Positions 11,842 to 23,622 of a stretch of DNA of 62,383 bases are shown one piece after another (position 1 is the stretch's first letter; every line of letters begins with the position of its first letter). The notes beneath the pieces were generated by a model. That model worked only from the letters and a program-made list of their open reading frames with translations. It ran no database searches and was not told the DNA's origin. Source of the stretch: Paraphysoderma sedebokerense (lineage: Eukaryota; Blastocladiomycota; Physodermatomycetes; Physodermatales; Physodermataceae); the NCBI GenBank assembly GCA_025602915.1, contig JAHLJZ010000119.1, forward strand, positions 1 through 62,383, in the 5' to 3' direction. The position numbers and the translations under genes were made by a program.

Positions 11842-14518
11842 TTACTTCCGAACCAACAATTGTTGAGTGGCAATCTCATATATCATACGCTTCCGCAAAT
11901 ACGGCATATGTTCTTGGTTGAAACAGAAAGGTTCATCTCTACTAAGAAATTCAGCAAACATGCTAGCAAATACACCGCAATCGTATCCATTCTGTTGGGC
12001 GGGAATATCCTGTAGACACAAGGTAGGTACTTTGTTAAGGACGTCGAATCCTACGTGAATATGTTAAGTTAACATACCAACGGAGCATAATCCTCCCAAT
12101 CCGACAGGTCGATGTCAGACTTCTTTTTGTCTCGGTGTTCTTCCGTCAAGTACAATCGCATTAACTTTGAAGAGGGGTGGTTAGGAGCGAATGTATACAT
12201 TTGATATTAGGGGATAACAGCAGAAAGCCAACCTTGAAGAACTGAGGATTTTGACCATGTAATGAATCATAGTATTCGAAACGTTTCTTTTTTAAATTAA
12301 TCATTCCACAGCACCAATGGACATGGAGATGCACCGGAAAAATTACATAATCGAGAGAAAATAAATCGAACTTACAACAAGAAATGTACATATCTTTAGT
12401 CAAAATGAGGCGGTGAACGATTAAATAGCAAATATTGATGTACCTTTTTAGTCCATCGACGGACTTTGGCATATCCAACATCTCGTAAGGATGTATAGAA
12501 GAAGGAATTGAAGAAATGCAACTTTGGGTATACTTCTGGTTGTGAATTTGACCGCTGTAGGATTAGTTGACCATAAAAGTTTATAACCTATAGAAATTAT
12601 GTGAGACAGATCCCGTCGACGCTTTATGACTTATCATATACCTCATCGTTTAACCACGTGCAGTCTTTCAATGTGAAGATATCGTTTTTAGTGATAGCGA
12701 CTTTAAAACCTTGTACGATAACATCGGATAAACTTCCTGGTCGCAGAGCCCATGTTATCTTGGCCAAAGCTTCCTGCGTTAGCGATGGAAAGTTTAACGC
12801 AGTGCGATCAATTGGCGGGATGATCGGTTTGTCACGGAGTTCGTCAATCTGTTCAGTTAATTGAAAAATAAATTAATAAGTTTCGCCATCGCGAATACTC
12901 AAGAGCTAACAGTTCCTACTTTCTCGCTTAATTTTTGATTTTCTTGAGTAAGTAACGCATGTACAGTAGAAGTTTTCGGCGGCGGTAGTTTTCTAATGAA
13001 CAGATGTCAGACTTACGAACGCCAAAAAAAAAAGGATTGAATATATGGAACATGCATTGAACATGATTCTTCTATCGCAGCTCTCAATTTTGCAAGCCAG
13101 CCTTCCTCTTTTCGGACCAATCGCGCTGGAGGGGGATTACTACAGGACAAATTAGAATATACACATCTCATCAATCCTTACAGTTACCGAAATAGGGGAC
13201 TCACATTTCGTAGGGTTTAAAAGATATGTCCGCTAGAATGGATGTCGACTCCACAGCTGGAGATCGATCGTTCGGTGTTGAAGGAACGAATGAATCAAGG
13301 GACGACTCATCCAGGATACATATTGAGGGCTTGCTTTTCTGAATGGTTCCCGGTTGTTCGAATTGTTTTAAAAGCGGGGACAATACTGCTTCGGCGTATT
13401 CAACGAAGTCTCGGTATTGGCTTTCATTTCCTCGATAACCTTACATGAGGAGTAAGAATATACGATTGAGATTTTAATACACTTAATAAAATTGAGAAAT
13501 ATTACCGTTGTGTGTGGCTTCTTTGAAAGTGAATAGTTCACTAATTGGCCGTCCATATTTCTGCAGGTAAGGTCCAAGAGAATTTTTGTCCGCCTTTTCG
13601 TGGAAGAGAATGCACATGTCAGCAACTGGCAGCCGGAAGACCGGGACGTGACATACAACGGACACTCACAAGAATTTTCTTTCGCTTGAGGATAGTTGAT
13701 GATCGTCTCTTGCTTAGACTCGGCCTCTTACTGCCACTCATTCTACTGATTGAATTGGATCGCAACAAACTGGTAAACCCAAAACTAACATTCCCAGAGT
13801 TCTGGCGACGTAATATCTGAGGAGGCGGCGGTATTTCTGCCGTGGATGTAAAGGAAAATGGCGACGTTGGTTGAGTTGTATGACCGAAGGCGGGTGAATC
13901 GTTAGGTGAATGAGATTTGGATGAAGCGGGAATTTGATATGATTCTGATCGGCGAGAGCTCATAAGTAAGTAATCTGATTATTTCCAATGTAAAATCAAC
14001 TATCATTATAACGTACTATGTTCGTTGTCATGATCTTGATCTAATTGCGGACAACACAAAACATTATTTTCAGTCCAACAATAACATAACACCGTGCAGG
14101 CCAGCCTAAATTTCTAGATCCATACCTTCATCGTTTTCAAGTCGTTCAATATGTTTATTTATATGCTCTGAAGGTCTTATCTCGTCTTCCTCCAGCCACT
14201 TTCCAGGGATGTCGCTCGGTCTGCGTCCTATGGTGAAATAAAGTAGTATTAGAATCATTATTACCTTGCCACCCATTCTCACACTATACATTGCAAACCT
14301 GGTGGTAAAACATATTGATGTACTTCGCTCTGCGTGCTTCTGCTTGTTTGGCTGTTCCCATATGAACTTCCAGAGTCATTATTGGGCCCGAAACCGAAGA
14401 AGTTAGACACCCAGGATGTGAATCGAACGTGCAATGAGGGTTCCTGTTGTCGTTTGTGTCTTTGCGAACCTTCGTCTTCGTCATCCCATTCACTTCGACG
14501 CCTCTTTCGGGCATCCAT
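11842..14518 (-). CDS. ULP1: ULP1/SENP-type SUMO protease
   Basis: A C48 cysteine protease that matures SUMO and removes it from targets. Starts at ATG 14516-14518 (MDARKRRRSEWDDEDEG) and ends at TAA 11842-11844, with many short introns. The N-terminal half is basic and serine-rich, probably disordered and localising (SLSKRRSSTILKRKK). The protease domain is at the C-terminus: FTLKDCTWLNDEVINFY, catalytic His in FPVHLHVHWCCGMI, Asp in FEYYDSLHG and Cys in NGYDCGVFASMFAEF. The usual SDCG is YDCG here, with the catalytic Cys kept. The ending IATQQLL is family-like. Upstream exons were linked by phase: the ...ERLENDE exon, a small DQDHDNEH exon, then SSRRSESYQ. Confidence 0.85.
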
Positions 14519-14815
14519 TTAAAAGTTCTTTTGGTGCTCGAACGAAGGAATGAATATAAATTGATTTATCGAGATTAAGAACTCAAACGACAAATTCCAA
14601 GGCTGTGAACCTGGTGAACCCTCTACCGCGAATTGGTGAACCAAACAGATTCTCTATTGCTTGTATTATCGTACAAACCAAATCAAAATAAAACAATGTC
14701 TATAACAAACAATTTCTATGTATATAACAGAAAGGTATAAAAACAAAAGGCATTTACGATTGAGAATCAAATAGCAATAAAACCAGACATCATTAATTAT
14801 CTGCAAATCCGATTA

Positions 14816-16019
14816 TTATTTTTGAGATTGGGCTATATTTCCGCCAAGCCTTTCATATTCCTTTCGACATTTCTCATTCTTGTTGTAGTGTCTCAGAAGT
14901 GCGTCCTGTAGAAGTGCAGAATGTGAGATTGTGTTCAACTGAATGGATAGTAAAGGCGCACACAAAACCGACCTGCCGAGTAAAACATCCTTCAGCTTCA
15001 TCCAAGGTGGAACACAAACAGCATTTGTATGGTCGTTCCTTAGTATGCAGTCTTTGGTGCCTTATGCAATCACTCTTCCTCTTAAATACTTTGTTGCAAA
15101 ATAAACACTTGAAACCGGTTTTGACAGTTTCAATCATCTTATCTTCCGCACGTACATATACTTTTCGTTGCAACTTGAATGTCGACAATTTTGGTTCGGC
15201 CTTCAGTGGCAGTTTTGACTGATGACAGGGTAACGGAGCATGATTCGGTGCTGGAATGATGATTGTAGCACCGTTGAAAGCGTTCGCGACCTCCCCGCTG
15301 CATCCATTGAAGGCCGACACTGAACCCGCAGGAGAGGGCGGAGGTGTCAATTCGACAGGGGATCCAGGGAGGGGAACATTACAAGCCAGGGCAAAAGTGG
15401 GAGAGAATGGAGGGTTGGATGTATGTACTGTGGATTCCACTGTGGCGATTTCGATGGTTTGAGGCCGTAAGCGATTACTGGCGTTTAACTCTTGCTCGAC
15501 AGGTGCTGGGGTTGCTTCTGCTACTTCCGTCGTTATCGTTGAAAACGACGGCATAAAAGGGAAGGCTACGTATGGCATGTGCTGAGGTGAAAGGGATGGG
15601 GAAATATATGATTGGGAAGGTTCAAAGTTTGGCGGAAGATGAATTGGAGTTTGATGCTGCGATCCATGATGTATAGCATTGATAGCATTCGCAGAGAAAA
15701 TATTGAAATAATCTAGATTTACATTGCTGGTGATTGTTGATAGTATTGGATTAACAGTGTCTAATGTAGTAGAGCTCGGCGGATTTGAGGAGGAAAGTTT
15801 TTCGGGTGAAGCACTACCGAAGAATTGAACATGATCGATCAGAAGATTCGTGTCCGTTATGTTGTTGTTGCAATGATCGGCTTCGGTGACTGCGGTGCCA
15901 AAATCCCCTGACAGCCGAATTATTTCTTCAAAAATATCTTGATAGACTGTTGACGACGTTAGGTCTAGCTCTTCAGACTCCGCTAAGAAAAGTGAACTCG
16001 ATGCTTCTGACCCGCACAT
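14816..16019 (-). CDS. C2H2 zinc-finger transcription factor
   Basis: A long low-complexity N-terminal region rich in Ser, Pro, Thr and Asn (for example SPVELTPPPSPAGSVSAFNG) is followed by one clear finger, FKCLFCNKVFKRKSDCIRHQ, with the linker LHTKERP. A second, irregular finger begins YKCCLCSTLDEAEGCFTRQ and is completed by a final exon after a GTCGGT intron: DALLRHYNKNEKC. Its ligand pattern is C2HC, with Cys as last ligand. TAA is at 14816-14818. The start shown is ATG 16017-16019. A GTAAGT...TTCAG intron just upstream could instead join it in frame to an ATG at 16112-16114, adding about eight residues. DNA target is unknown; the layout resembles fungal stress and nutrient regulators. 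Confidence 0.75.
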
Positions 16020-17737
16020 TCTGAGGTTTAGTCCAGCAATCTGAATTGCCGAAGAAGAATTGGTCAGAACAAGGATGGCTTGATTACTTGGATCACTCGT
16101 TGCAAACTTACCATCCGTTGGAAATACCTGGGGTTCAAAGGAAGGTCAAAGTCTGCCGCTGGGGTAAATCAACATCTTGATGAGAGGGAATCTTGGAAAC
16201 ACCCTCTAATTATATACGAGATTTAGGCTAGTCTTTGCATTAAAACGATAGGTCGACGCATCTGTATGACAATCACATTCCTGGACACGTTATAGATCAT
16301 GGGCAACGACGGCCGCGTGCGTGTTCTCCCAGTGTTCTAACAGGGCATTATCAGGGCAGATTAGCAATATATTAATGCGTGAAACGCCGGGCCACCATGA
16401 ATGCACAATACTGGGCGGTGGACATTGGCAGATATGGTGTTCGGTGTTTGGAGCTTTTTGACGTTTTTGGAATCATCCGAGCTCAACGCCGCCAGAGCCA
16501 TCTGCCAGGTACTTGTGCACCTCAGTGCCGGCGCGGCGATCCTTACTCTAAGGAGTTGTGATTGATTCACAAAGATATACAACGATATATCGACCTAAAG
16601 TCAAACGCATGACCAAAGACGCATGTGAAGGGCATGCGGTTGTTCAGAAACGGAATTGAAAACAGTTCATCAAATGGTTTTATCTATGGAGATCTGCCAA
16701 CTTCAGTTCAATCCATGAGATGTTCTTGCAATACACCTGCCCATTCCATGCCAAGGGTGGTGAGTTAGTGCTTAAGTGTTAGCTCACTGCATCTCTTGGC
16801 GTAAGCCTGGCGCAAGGGAATGGCTGCTTCTAGATGCTTTTGCTTATATGTTGGGAAATAGGATTATCGCACAATGTGTATTATGATATTAATTTGTAGC
16901 CAACGGATGGAATTGATAACTATTGTGTGATACAAGTGAAGAAACACAGAACAGCTTTGAAATTATTACCACAGTCAGATTGTTAATATAAATTATCAAG
17001 GTTTCAATTCTTGCTGATGCCTCAATTGCAAAAGGCTTCAACTAATAATTTGTATCGTTTAGTGAATTTTCTGTGTTTCTGAGTTAATGACGTCCTCATT
17101 AATGTTGTTTTAATCCGAAAGCTTCGCTTTTTCTCTCAATAAAGGCAATACCGAATGATTACAATCTGAGGATCTCTACTTAAATGACTGAAATCTGAAA
17201 AAACTTTATCAAATACTAATAGTTTCGTCATCAGAAAAATTGTAAATTGTTACATTGTTGAATGGATGGAGCAATTCAATTTGGGTATTGATGGTGAGTA
17301 ACAAAAATAAAAGGGTTGCACGAAATAAATTTTGTTTTGCCCGTTACAAGCTTCTGCTAAAGCTGTGCTCTAATTCTATAGTTAAACATACTGCGATTTA
17401 GTGTAAAAAAATGCAGTCAAGTGCCGACATATCTTTGAATTTAACTTGCAGAATTCACACAGTTTTTGCAAGGAGTGACGGCCCAAAATCTGCGTTAAGA
17501 GGTTGAGGTATCTGCTATATTTTTAGATTCATGTCCCTATACGAGTATCTGGTTGCGAGTTACTCTGTCTAAAGCAATAATGACATATCGGCGCCAGCTG
17601 GACGGGTAATGTAACGACAGCCGTGGCGCCAGAAAATCATTTGCCGGGGGCCGACCGAGCGGCATCGATACCCCAAACCCTACATAGCGGATCGCAGCCA
17701 AAGAAACACAATTATAGTCTCCATTCAAGTCTAACTT
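16020..17737. other. Long intergenic region (1.7 kb)
   Basis: The longest gap in the left half, between the divergent zinc-finger and TTC36 genes. Frames of about 60-73 codons at 16.36-16.58 kb exist on both strands but have no family character or splice context. It contains the hairpin at 16741-16823. A large regulatory region for the transcription factor or an unannotated non-coding RNA is possible. Confidence 0.35.
16741..16823. repeat. Three-part stem hairpin, possible structured RNA
   Basis: Three nested stems share one axis: CCATTCC (16741-16747) with GGAATGG (16817-16823); GCCAAGG (16750-16756) with TCTTGGC (16794-16800, one G-T pair); and GTGAGTTA (16760-16767) with TAGCTCAC (16780-16787, one G-T pair). 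The apical loop is 12 nt. It is too short and lacks arms for a tRNA. Function unknown. Confidence 0.35.
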
Positions 17738-18706
17738 ATGTTCCCCACTAAAGAAACAGCCGACGCAAATATTTCAATTAGGGATCAGCAAGTCCTCAAT
17801 TTGCTCTTACACCCAGGTTAGTCGGAGTTGCGCTATTTGCACTAGAAAGCGAGCGCCTGCTGTTAGGTTTCATATATATATTCTTCTTTGATAATCCAAC
17901 CTAAATTCTGCTTCTGGAAATGTAAAGATTCCTCATTCCCTTCGACTTCTCTGGGTTGCTCAGAAACGAAGAAAGGTACCCCTAATTTTATCTGAAATCT
18001 CTACCTGCTGACCCCAAATGTTTCGTTAGAATTGTTAATTAAAGAACTTGCTTTTCTGTTTCAATCCGATTGGACAGTGTCGATTCCCCCCGAAATTCTA
18101 TCAACACTTCAAAAAACAGAATTGGAGGGAGTCAAAGCCGCTGAAGAGAAAGATCTGACAAAAGCCATTGAAATCTTTACAGAATGTATTAAGCTGTGCC
18201 CGGAGTACGCTTCTGCCTACAACAATCGGTAAGGAATCATCGATATTTAGAATAGCTACACTCCAACTTCAATGAAGGATAGATTGGTTGTTGACACTGA
18301 TGGGTTCACCTTACTAGTGCTCAGACCTACCGACTACAAGGCCATGATGATTTGGCAATGGAGGATTTGAACAAGGCGATAGAATATGCAGCAGGAGACG
18401 CTGAAATACTCAAGCAGGTAATTAAATCAAATTTTCAATGCTTTAGTTCGGAATATCTGCCTTTGCGCACTTGCGATGATCCGTTGAGAACCTTTCTGAC
18501 GCCTATCCTATGAGTAGTCTTACACGCAGCGCGGTATCATACATAAAAAGCTCAATAATCCAGAGGCAGCACTAGCAGATTTTCAAAAAGGGGCACAGTT
18601 TGGAAATGAAATAGCCAGGATGGCCAGTGTACAGGAGAATCCTTACGCCCAATTGTGTGGGGCTACTCTGCAAGAAGTGATGAAAAATTTAGGGGCACCC
18701 AAGTAG
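17738..18706 (+). CDS. TTC36: TTC36-like tetratricopeptide repeat protein
   Basis: A small TPR protein matching TTC36 along its length. Starts at ATG 17738-17740 (MFPTKETADANISI), first exon ending at 17816, TAG at 18704-18706. Features: an N-terminal segment with VLNLLLHP and DSSFPSTSLG, then TPR helices with EGVKAAEEKDLTKAIEIF, LCPEYASAYNNR, YRLQGHDDLAMEDLNKAIEY and KLNNPEAALADFQKGAQFG. It ends with the family phrase ENPYAQLCGATLQEVM. Five or more exons; every junction examined keeps frame. The family is poorly understood; an Hsp70 co-chaperone role has been proposed for animal members. Confidence 0.8.
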
Positions 18707-18890
18707 TCTACTTAAATATTTAAATAACTCTGCTTCTTGTATAGTCTATCGGCGTTAACAATAATTCGATAGGCAGGGTAAGTAGTCGTACACTGAGTAT
18801 CGTTGTCGTGATTGGCAACGTGTCATGCTTGCTTTGTAAATAAAGGCACATCTTCACATCTGGTTAGATCACACCTTATATCGCACAAAC

Positions 18891-19473
18891 ATGAATTCAA
18901 TGAGGCCTCTGTCAGTTTTAACAGCCATCTCTCACTCTTTGAGAATCCCGCGAAGATTTAACTCAACATCGGCTCAGTTGCCCCCGAAAGGTGAGTGACC
19001 TCCGATCTATAGCGTGACATGTTCGAAGTAATCTAAACGACAATCTCAATTCAATTTATAGACATACTGCCTTACGAAGTTAAACGGACAACTCTAGGAA
19101 AATGCCTGCCGGTGTACTCTGAATTTAAGAATGGAGGCAACAGGATATTAACTATCATACGGAGGATTGAAGGAGATCGTCAGGTAATCCATATTTCTAT
19201 CTTCCTTTATTTGTGTATTGTTATTTGATTAAATGAAAGATTATAAATGACTAGTATTAGTAGTATTAATTCTATTATTGTATGCACTCAGTTGATGTAC
19301 TTCATATATTAATTTCTTATATTTTCTTTGTCTAGGCACTAATGAAAGACTTAATCGACTTTGCCCAAATACCGAAAGAGCGAGTCAGCTTACAGCCTAC
19401 AACCGGCCACGTCATTATTAAAGGAAAATATGTTAAAACAGTGAGGGCGACGTTAAAGAAGCTTGGTTTCTAA
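18891..19473 (+). CDS. IMG2: Mitochondrial large-subunit ribosomal protein mL49 (IMG2/MRPL49)
   Basis: Exons 18891-18990, 19062-19183 and 19336-19473, TAA at 19471-19473. The start [14 protein letters not shown], with Arg/Ser-rich [11 protein letters not shown], is a typical mitochondrial targeting peptide. The core [20 protein letters not shown], then [20 protein letters not shown], matches the mL49/Img2 fold, which has a conserved C-terminal glycine-phenylalanine. Length about 119 residues. The second intron (152 nt) is longer than most here. Confidence 0.88.
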
Positions 19474-20295
19474 ATTATGAATTGCTTTACTGCTGAGCTG
19501 CGATGTCCCATGCTAAATTTCAAATTAGCAACATAATCGGCTCACAACCGGGACAGATCTCCTTTAAATTTTTAACATCATGATCAAGATGCTGCAATTG
19601 TACATTGTTTGAATGGAGGGTGGGACTCAATCGAGGATGTAATATATAATAAAAGAGGAGCAAGTGATATCTGAACCTGTCTGTCACCTTGTGGTGGATG
19701 CTAATCTTTCGCGTTAATATTACGAGTTGGAACTCTATTTCAAGTTCAATCTTCCATCAAAACTATAATTTAATTAATCCATAATTGTCCTTGGAGAAGT
19801 CTCGCTCTTTAGATAGAGTCGCGGATTCGGCCGGTTGGAAGTTGCCATAGGAACGTAAAGCACGTGATAGCTTTCGGACCCATGAGCGTGCAAGACAACA
19901 AAACATAGAACATCACAGTATAGCTCCCTCTTTTTTCGTTGGTCATTCACAGAATATAAAAGGTGAGGTTTTAATTTACGGTATTCTCATTCTTGTAGGA
20001 GATTGATAGCTGCACGCTGAGATCAAGATGAATCGTTGAATCATCAAAGTCGAAAAAAATCTTATGGGGACATCTTTTCTATTATTGTGCTCGACTTAAT
20101 TGAATATACAGCGGAAGGAACTTCTGATGTTCTTTGGGATTTTAATATCATTTTTTCATGCGGAGTTGGCTTTTCGTTTTACAAATATTCAAATGTTTAA
20201 CGTATATGGGATGCTTTGGAGCGAACGAAATTTTTTTGTTGTTCGTGAATTCAACTGACCACTTCTATTATAATTTTCTCTTGCACGTTCCTTAG
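19474..20295 (+). promoter_or_regulatory. RPS19 promoter and 5' UTR intron
   Basis: 822 bp with no coding frame. The RPS19 ATG follows directly on an acceptor (CTTAG at 20291-20295), so the leader is spliced. The best donor is GTGAGG at 19963, giving a 333-nt 5' UTR intron, common in fungal ribosomal protein genes. A pyrimidine run (CTCCCTCTTTTTT near 19924) suits a transcription start. A CACGTG site lies at 19861-19866. Confidence 0.55.
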
Positions 20296-20904
20296 ATGAC
20301 TGTAAAAGACGTTAACTCCCACGCTTTCGTCAAAGCCTATGCTGCTCACCTTAAGAGATCCGGTAAACTCGAAGTCCCTAAGTGGGTTGATCTTGTAAAG
20401 ACTGCTACATTCAAAGAATTGGCTCCGTATGATCCCGATTGGTTCTATGTCAGATGCGGTATGTATTCTTCTATTTGTTGTAGCGCCAATTTTCAATTTT
20501 GTCTGACCTCGCCTTTCATACTATTTCTTATTGGGGACATTCTATTGCGTATGCGATGTTGAATAATTTTTAGCTGCCGTCGCCCGTCACCTCTACCTCC
20601 GCAAAGGAGTCGGTGTTGGTGCTTTGACAAAAGTTCACGGTGGTCGCCTACGAAGAGGTGTTCGCCCCAACAAATCTGCTTATGGTTCTGCATCCGTCAA
20701 CCGAAAGGCTCTCCAAGCTTTGGAAAAGCTTAAGGTTTTGGAGAAAAACGCTGATGGGTATGTTTGTTCATATGATACTCGATGAATAGCATTGGCGAGT
20801 TATTAACACATTTCTTATTTATTCTCGTCTGCAGTGGTCGCAAAATCACTCAACACGGTCAAAGAGAACTTGATCGTATTGCTGCCCAAGTTGCTAAGCA
20901 ATAA
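20296..20904 (+). CDS. RPS19: 40S ribosomal protein S19 (eS19)
   Basis: Exons 20296-20458, 20574-20757 and 20835-20904, TAA at 20902-20904. The protein is about 138 residues, normal for eS19. Conserved segments: [38 protein letters not shown], then [20 protein letters not shown] and [19 protein letters not shown]. It is a component of the small-subunit head needed for 18S maturation. All junctions keep frame. Confidence 0.96.
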
Positions 20905-21208
20905 ATGACAATCTAATGTAGTCATACCGATCTTATACATATAAAATAAAAAACTCTTGAATATTTCATAACTGTTTTAAGCGCAGTCTTATACGCACAA
21001 AACCGTACTGATTGCACCTTTCGGTCGTCTTCCTCGATCATTACAGACGTCCATCTTGAATGGAAAGTGTGCTTTGTGCCACGCGTCAATCACCATGGAG
21101 ATCTGGCCAACACAAAAAGAGATCTTGCCGTAATACAAGATCGATACGTCGCTTTTAATAAGGCTATAAGTTTGCTGTCTCCTGTCAACCAAAGTCATTC
21201 AGAGAAAA

Positions 21209-21814
21209 ATGTATTCTCTTCGTCACCTTTCCAAGAAAATTGTCTCCAAATCTTTTATCACACCTCAGACATCAGTTGCTCTCTCTCGAACTGCTGCACC
21301 TGCAGTTTTCACCCGTTTGTTTGCTTCCGCTGCTGGACTTTCTCGCACTGATGTCGAAACAAGAATTCTGGATTTATTGAAAGGATTCGATAAAGTAGAT
21401 GCTGGCAAAGTATGTTTTACATAGACGATGGATTTAGGTTTATTCATTTGTTTGTTCTGCAACCATCTTCCTTCGCACTTCGTCGCTTCAGATGAAGTTA
21501 GCTGCTGGAAACCGTTTAAAAGTAGAGTACAATCCCACATAGAGCATTTTTTTGCAATTCCTATATTCAGAAAGCAACGAACTGGATTTCTGACATAATT
21601 ATTGATCTGTTCTGTTGAAATTTTCGTCGATCCTTAGGTTTCCTCAACGTCTCATTTCACGAACGATCTCGGTCTGGATAGTCTCGATACAGTAGAAGTA
21701 GTGATGGCCATTGAAGATGAATTCAGCATTGAAATACCCGATAAAGATGCTGATGAGATTATCACCGTGAAGCAAGCTGTCGATTACATCTCAAAGCGAG
21801 AGGATGCAGTGTAG
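21209..21814 (+). CDS. ACP1: Mitochondrial acyl carrier protein (complex I subunit NDUFAB1/ACP1)
   Basis: Exons 21209-21409 and 21638-21814, TAG at 21812-21814. An Arg/Ser-rich mitochondrial presequence ([16 protein letters not shown]) is followed by the acyl carrier domain: [35 protein letters not shown] and [13 protein letters not shown]. The serine in LGLDSLD is the phosphopantetheine attachment site. It serves mitochondrial type II fatty acid and lipoate synthesis, complex I and iron-sulfur assembly. The intron is 228 nt, long for this window. Confidence 0.95.
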
Positions 21815-22463
21815 ACCTGGTTATGACCAAAAAGTACAAACTCTGTGTAGATAATGGAAAATGTGTTGGGTGAGAATAGTCTCAACTGCTGAAAGGAATG
21901 GAGTGACGAAATTTGCCGTGATGAGTAAATCACTTGCGAAAACACGGAACAGAAAATGTATCCATCTGTGTTTGGGATAATATAACCTATTTTACATTTT
22001 CATATCTTATTTTAGTCAGACCTTTTATGTTCATGTTGACATACCCTTACACTATCTCAACAATTGGGATTACGTTTCCGAGGCATCTCCCTTCCACTGG
22101 ATTCTGATTTCAGATGTTCAGTTGAATCATTTGATACTGCATTTGTCTAACCGCTAGTACCGTTCCTTGTTCCACGAATTGTTGCTACTTTCCGCTCTTG
22201 ACCGTAAACTGGACACACATTAATTCGACTTTTCGCTAAGTTCCTCCGTGCTGCATCCTAATTCGAGAATCGAATGTGGTCTCGAAGTACATATCAATTT
22301 GAAAATGCTCATTTGGTCATGTCAAGGCGGCAAGAAAGATTTAAGATGCTGAACGAATATCGGAAAAGGCATGTGCTTAATGGAAATCTACGCGATTTTC
22401 GCTTTGATTTCCTTTCCACATTCACGGTATCAACTCAGATTGCAGATATCCACTGCCAATGCA
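21815..22463. other. Intergenic region upstream of the DRC8 gene
   Basis: About 650 bp. Plus-strand frames at 22.27-22.46 kb run into the next gene and may be extra 5' coding sequence or a short upstream exon: an in-frame ATG exists at 22371, and a possible 12-nt intron-like GTATCAACTCAG precedes the chosen start. Nothing else is recognisable. Confidence 0.3.
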
Positions 22464-23517
22464 ATGATGATACCAGATACAGATCCAGCAGAAACAAACT
22501 CAGCAGACATTATATCTGATGCTGTAACATCTCAACCTGAAGAAGCAATTCTGCTGCCTGATTCTGTCGGAACGGTCGTTGCCGACAATCCCACGATCCC
22601 TTCCTCCATCTTATCCTCTGATGCAAACACTAAAAGCCAGATACAAATTAATGAAGAATATGTGACTGCTTCTTCACCTGTTACGGAACTTCCCACTAAT
22701 TCTGCTGTCCCTCAACCAACGGTACATCCTCAGACTGCACAGCATCGATTGGCTTTCGAAACTTTTAACATTTTTGATACTGATAAAAGCGGATGTTGCG
22801 ATGGTAATGTTCTCTTGAAAGGGACTGCGGATACTTCATTTATGGTTTTTCACAGTTATTCTATCTTTTGCTAGTTCGAGAAGTTGGAACAATATTACGA
22901 GCAATGAATTTGTTTCCTTCAGAAGTACAATTAAAAGAATTAATCACTCGAGTGAGTTCCTATTCCCTTTAAATATACCAACAATAGTTGTATTTACAGA
23001 GAGTGAACAATAGATGACAGAACCGGAAGCACCAATAGGACGAATCAGATACACGAAGTTTCAAGAAGTCGTGACGCCTCTACTTATCAATAATACAATG
23101 GCAAGGGATGACGAAGACACATTACATCAAGCATTTTTGGTAATTTCAGATTGGTTAATCATTCCATATGTGGAATCAATTGTAGCTTATGTTGCCACAG
23201 GTTCTCGACAAAGATAAGAAAGGCTACTTAACCGGCGACGAATTGAAAGATGTGCTAACCCAAATCGGTGAACAATTCAACGCAGCAGAGATGGAAGAAA
23301 TGCTGATGGTACGTTGAGAGTCTATTTCTTTCAAATGAAACAGATTTTTTAGCATCTTAACGAATTTCTCGAAGGCATGTCCGGATTCGAAGGATGGCAA
23401 ATTTTATTATGGTAACGATGAACATTAGGTCTGCGAATATCCTGTTTCAGAACTGACATTTTCTTCCCTTTATAACAATCGGTCGGATTTACAGAAGATT
23501 ATGTCATGCGGAATTGA
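22464..23517 (+). CDS. DRC8: EF-hand protein DRC8/EFCAB2, dynein regulatory complex subunit
   Basis: A calmodulin-like subunit of the nexin-dynein regulatory complex between axonemal doublets. Chosen start ATG 22464 (MMIPDTDPAETN); in-frame ATG 22371 is an alternative. After a roughly 90-residue acidic Thr/Pro/Ser-rich leader come the EF-hand repeats: AFETFNIFDTDKSGCCD, spliced to VREVGTILRAMNLFPSE, then GRIRYTKFQEVVTP, then VLDKDKKGYLTGDELKDVLT and EMEEMLMACPDSKDGKF. The first exon ends at 22803 and the last exon ends EDYVMRN, TGA 23515-23517. VREVGTI and the EEMLM phrase point to EFCAB2 rather than centrin or calmodulin. The long leader is unusual for the family. Confidence 0.8.
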
Positions 23518-23622
23518 GGCATCAAAATCATTCAATAAATTCAGAATTCCGTTTTATTATGAACCAAATTCACCCATGTGATCGTCATTATCCGACTATC
23601 ATCGACCCAATAGTAAAGCACT

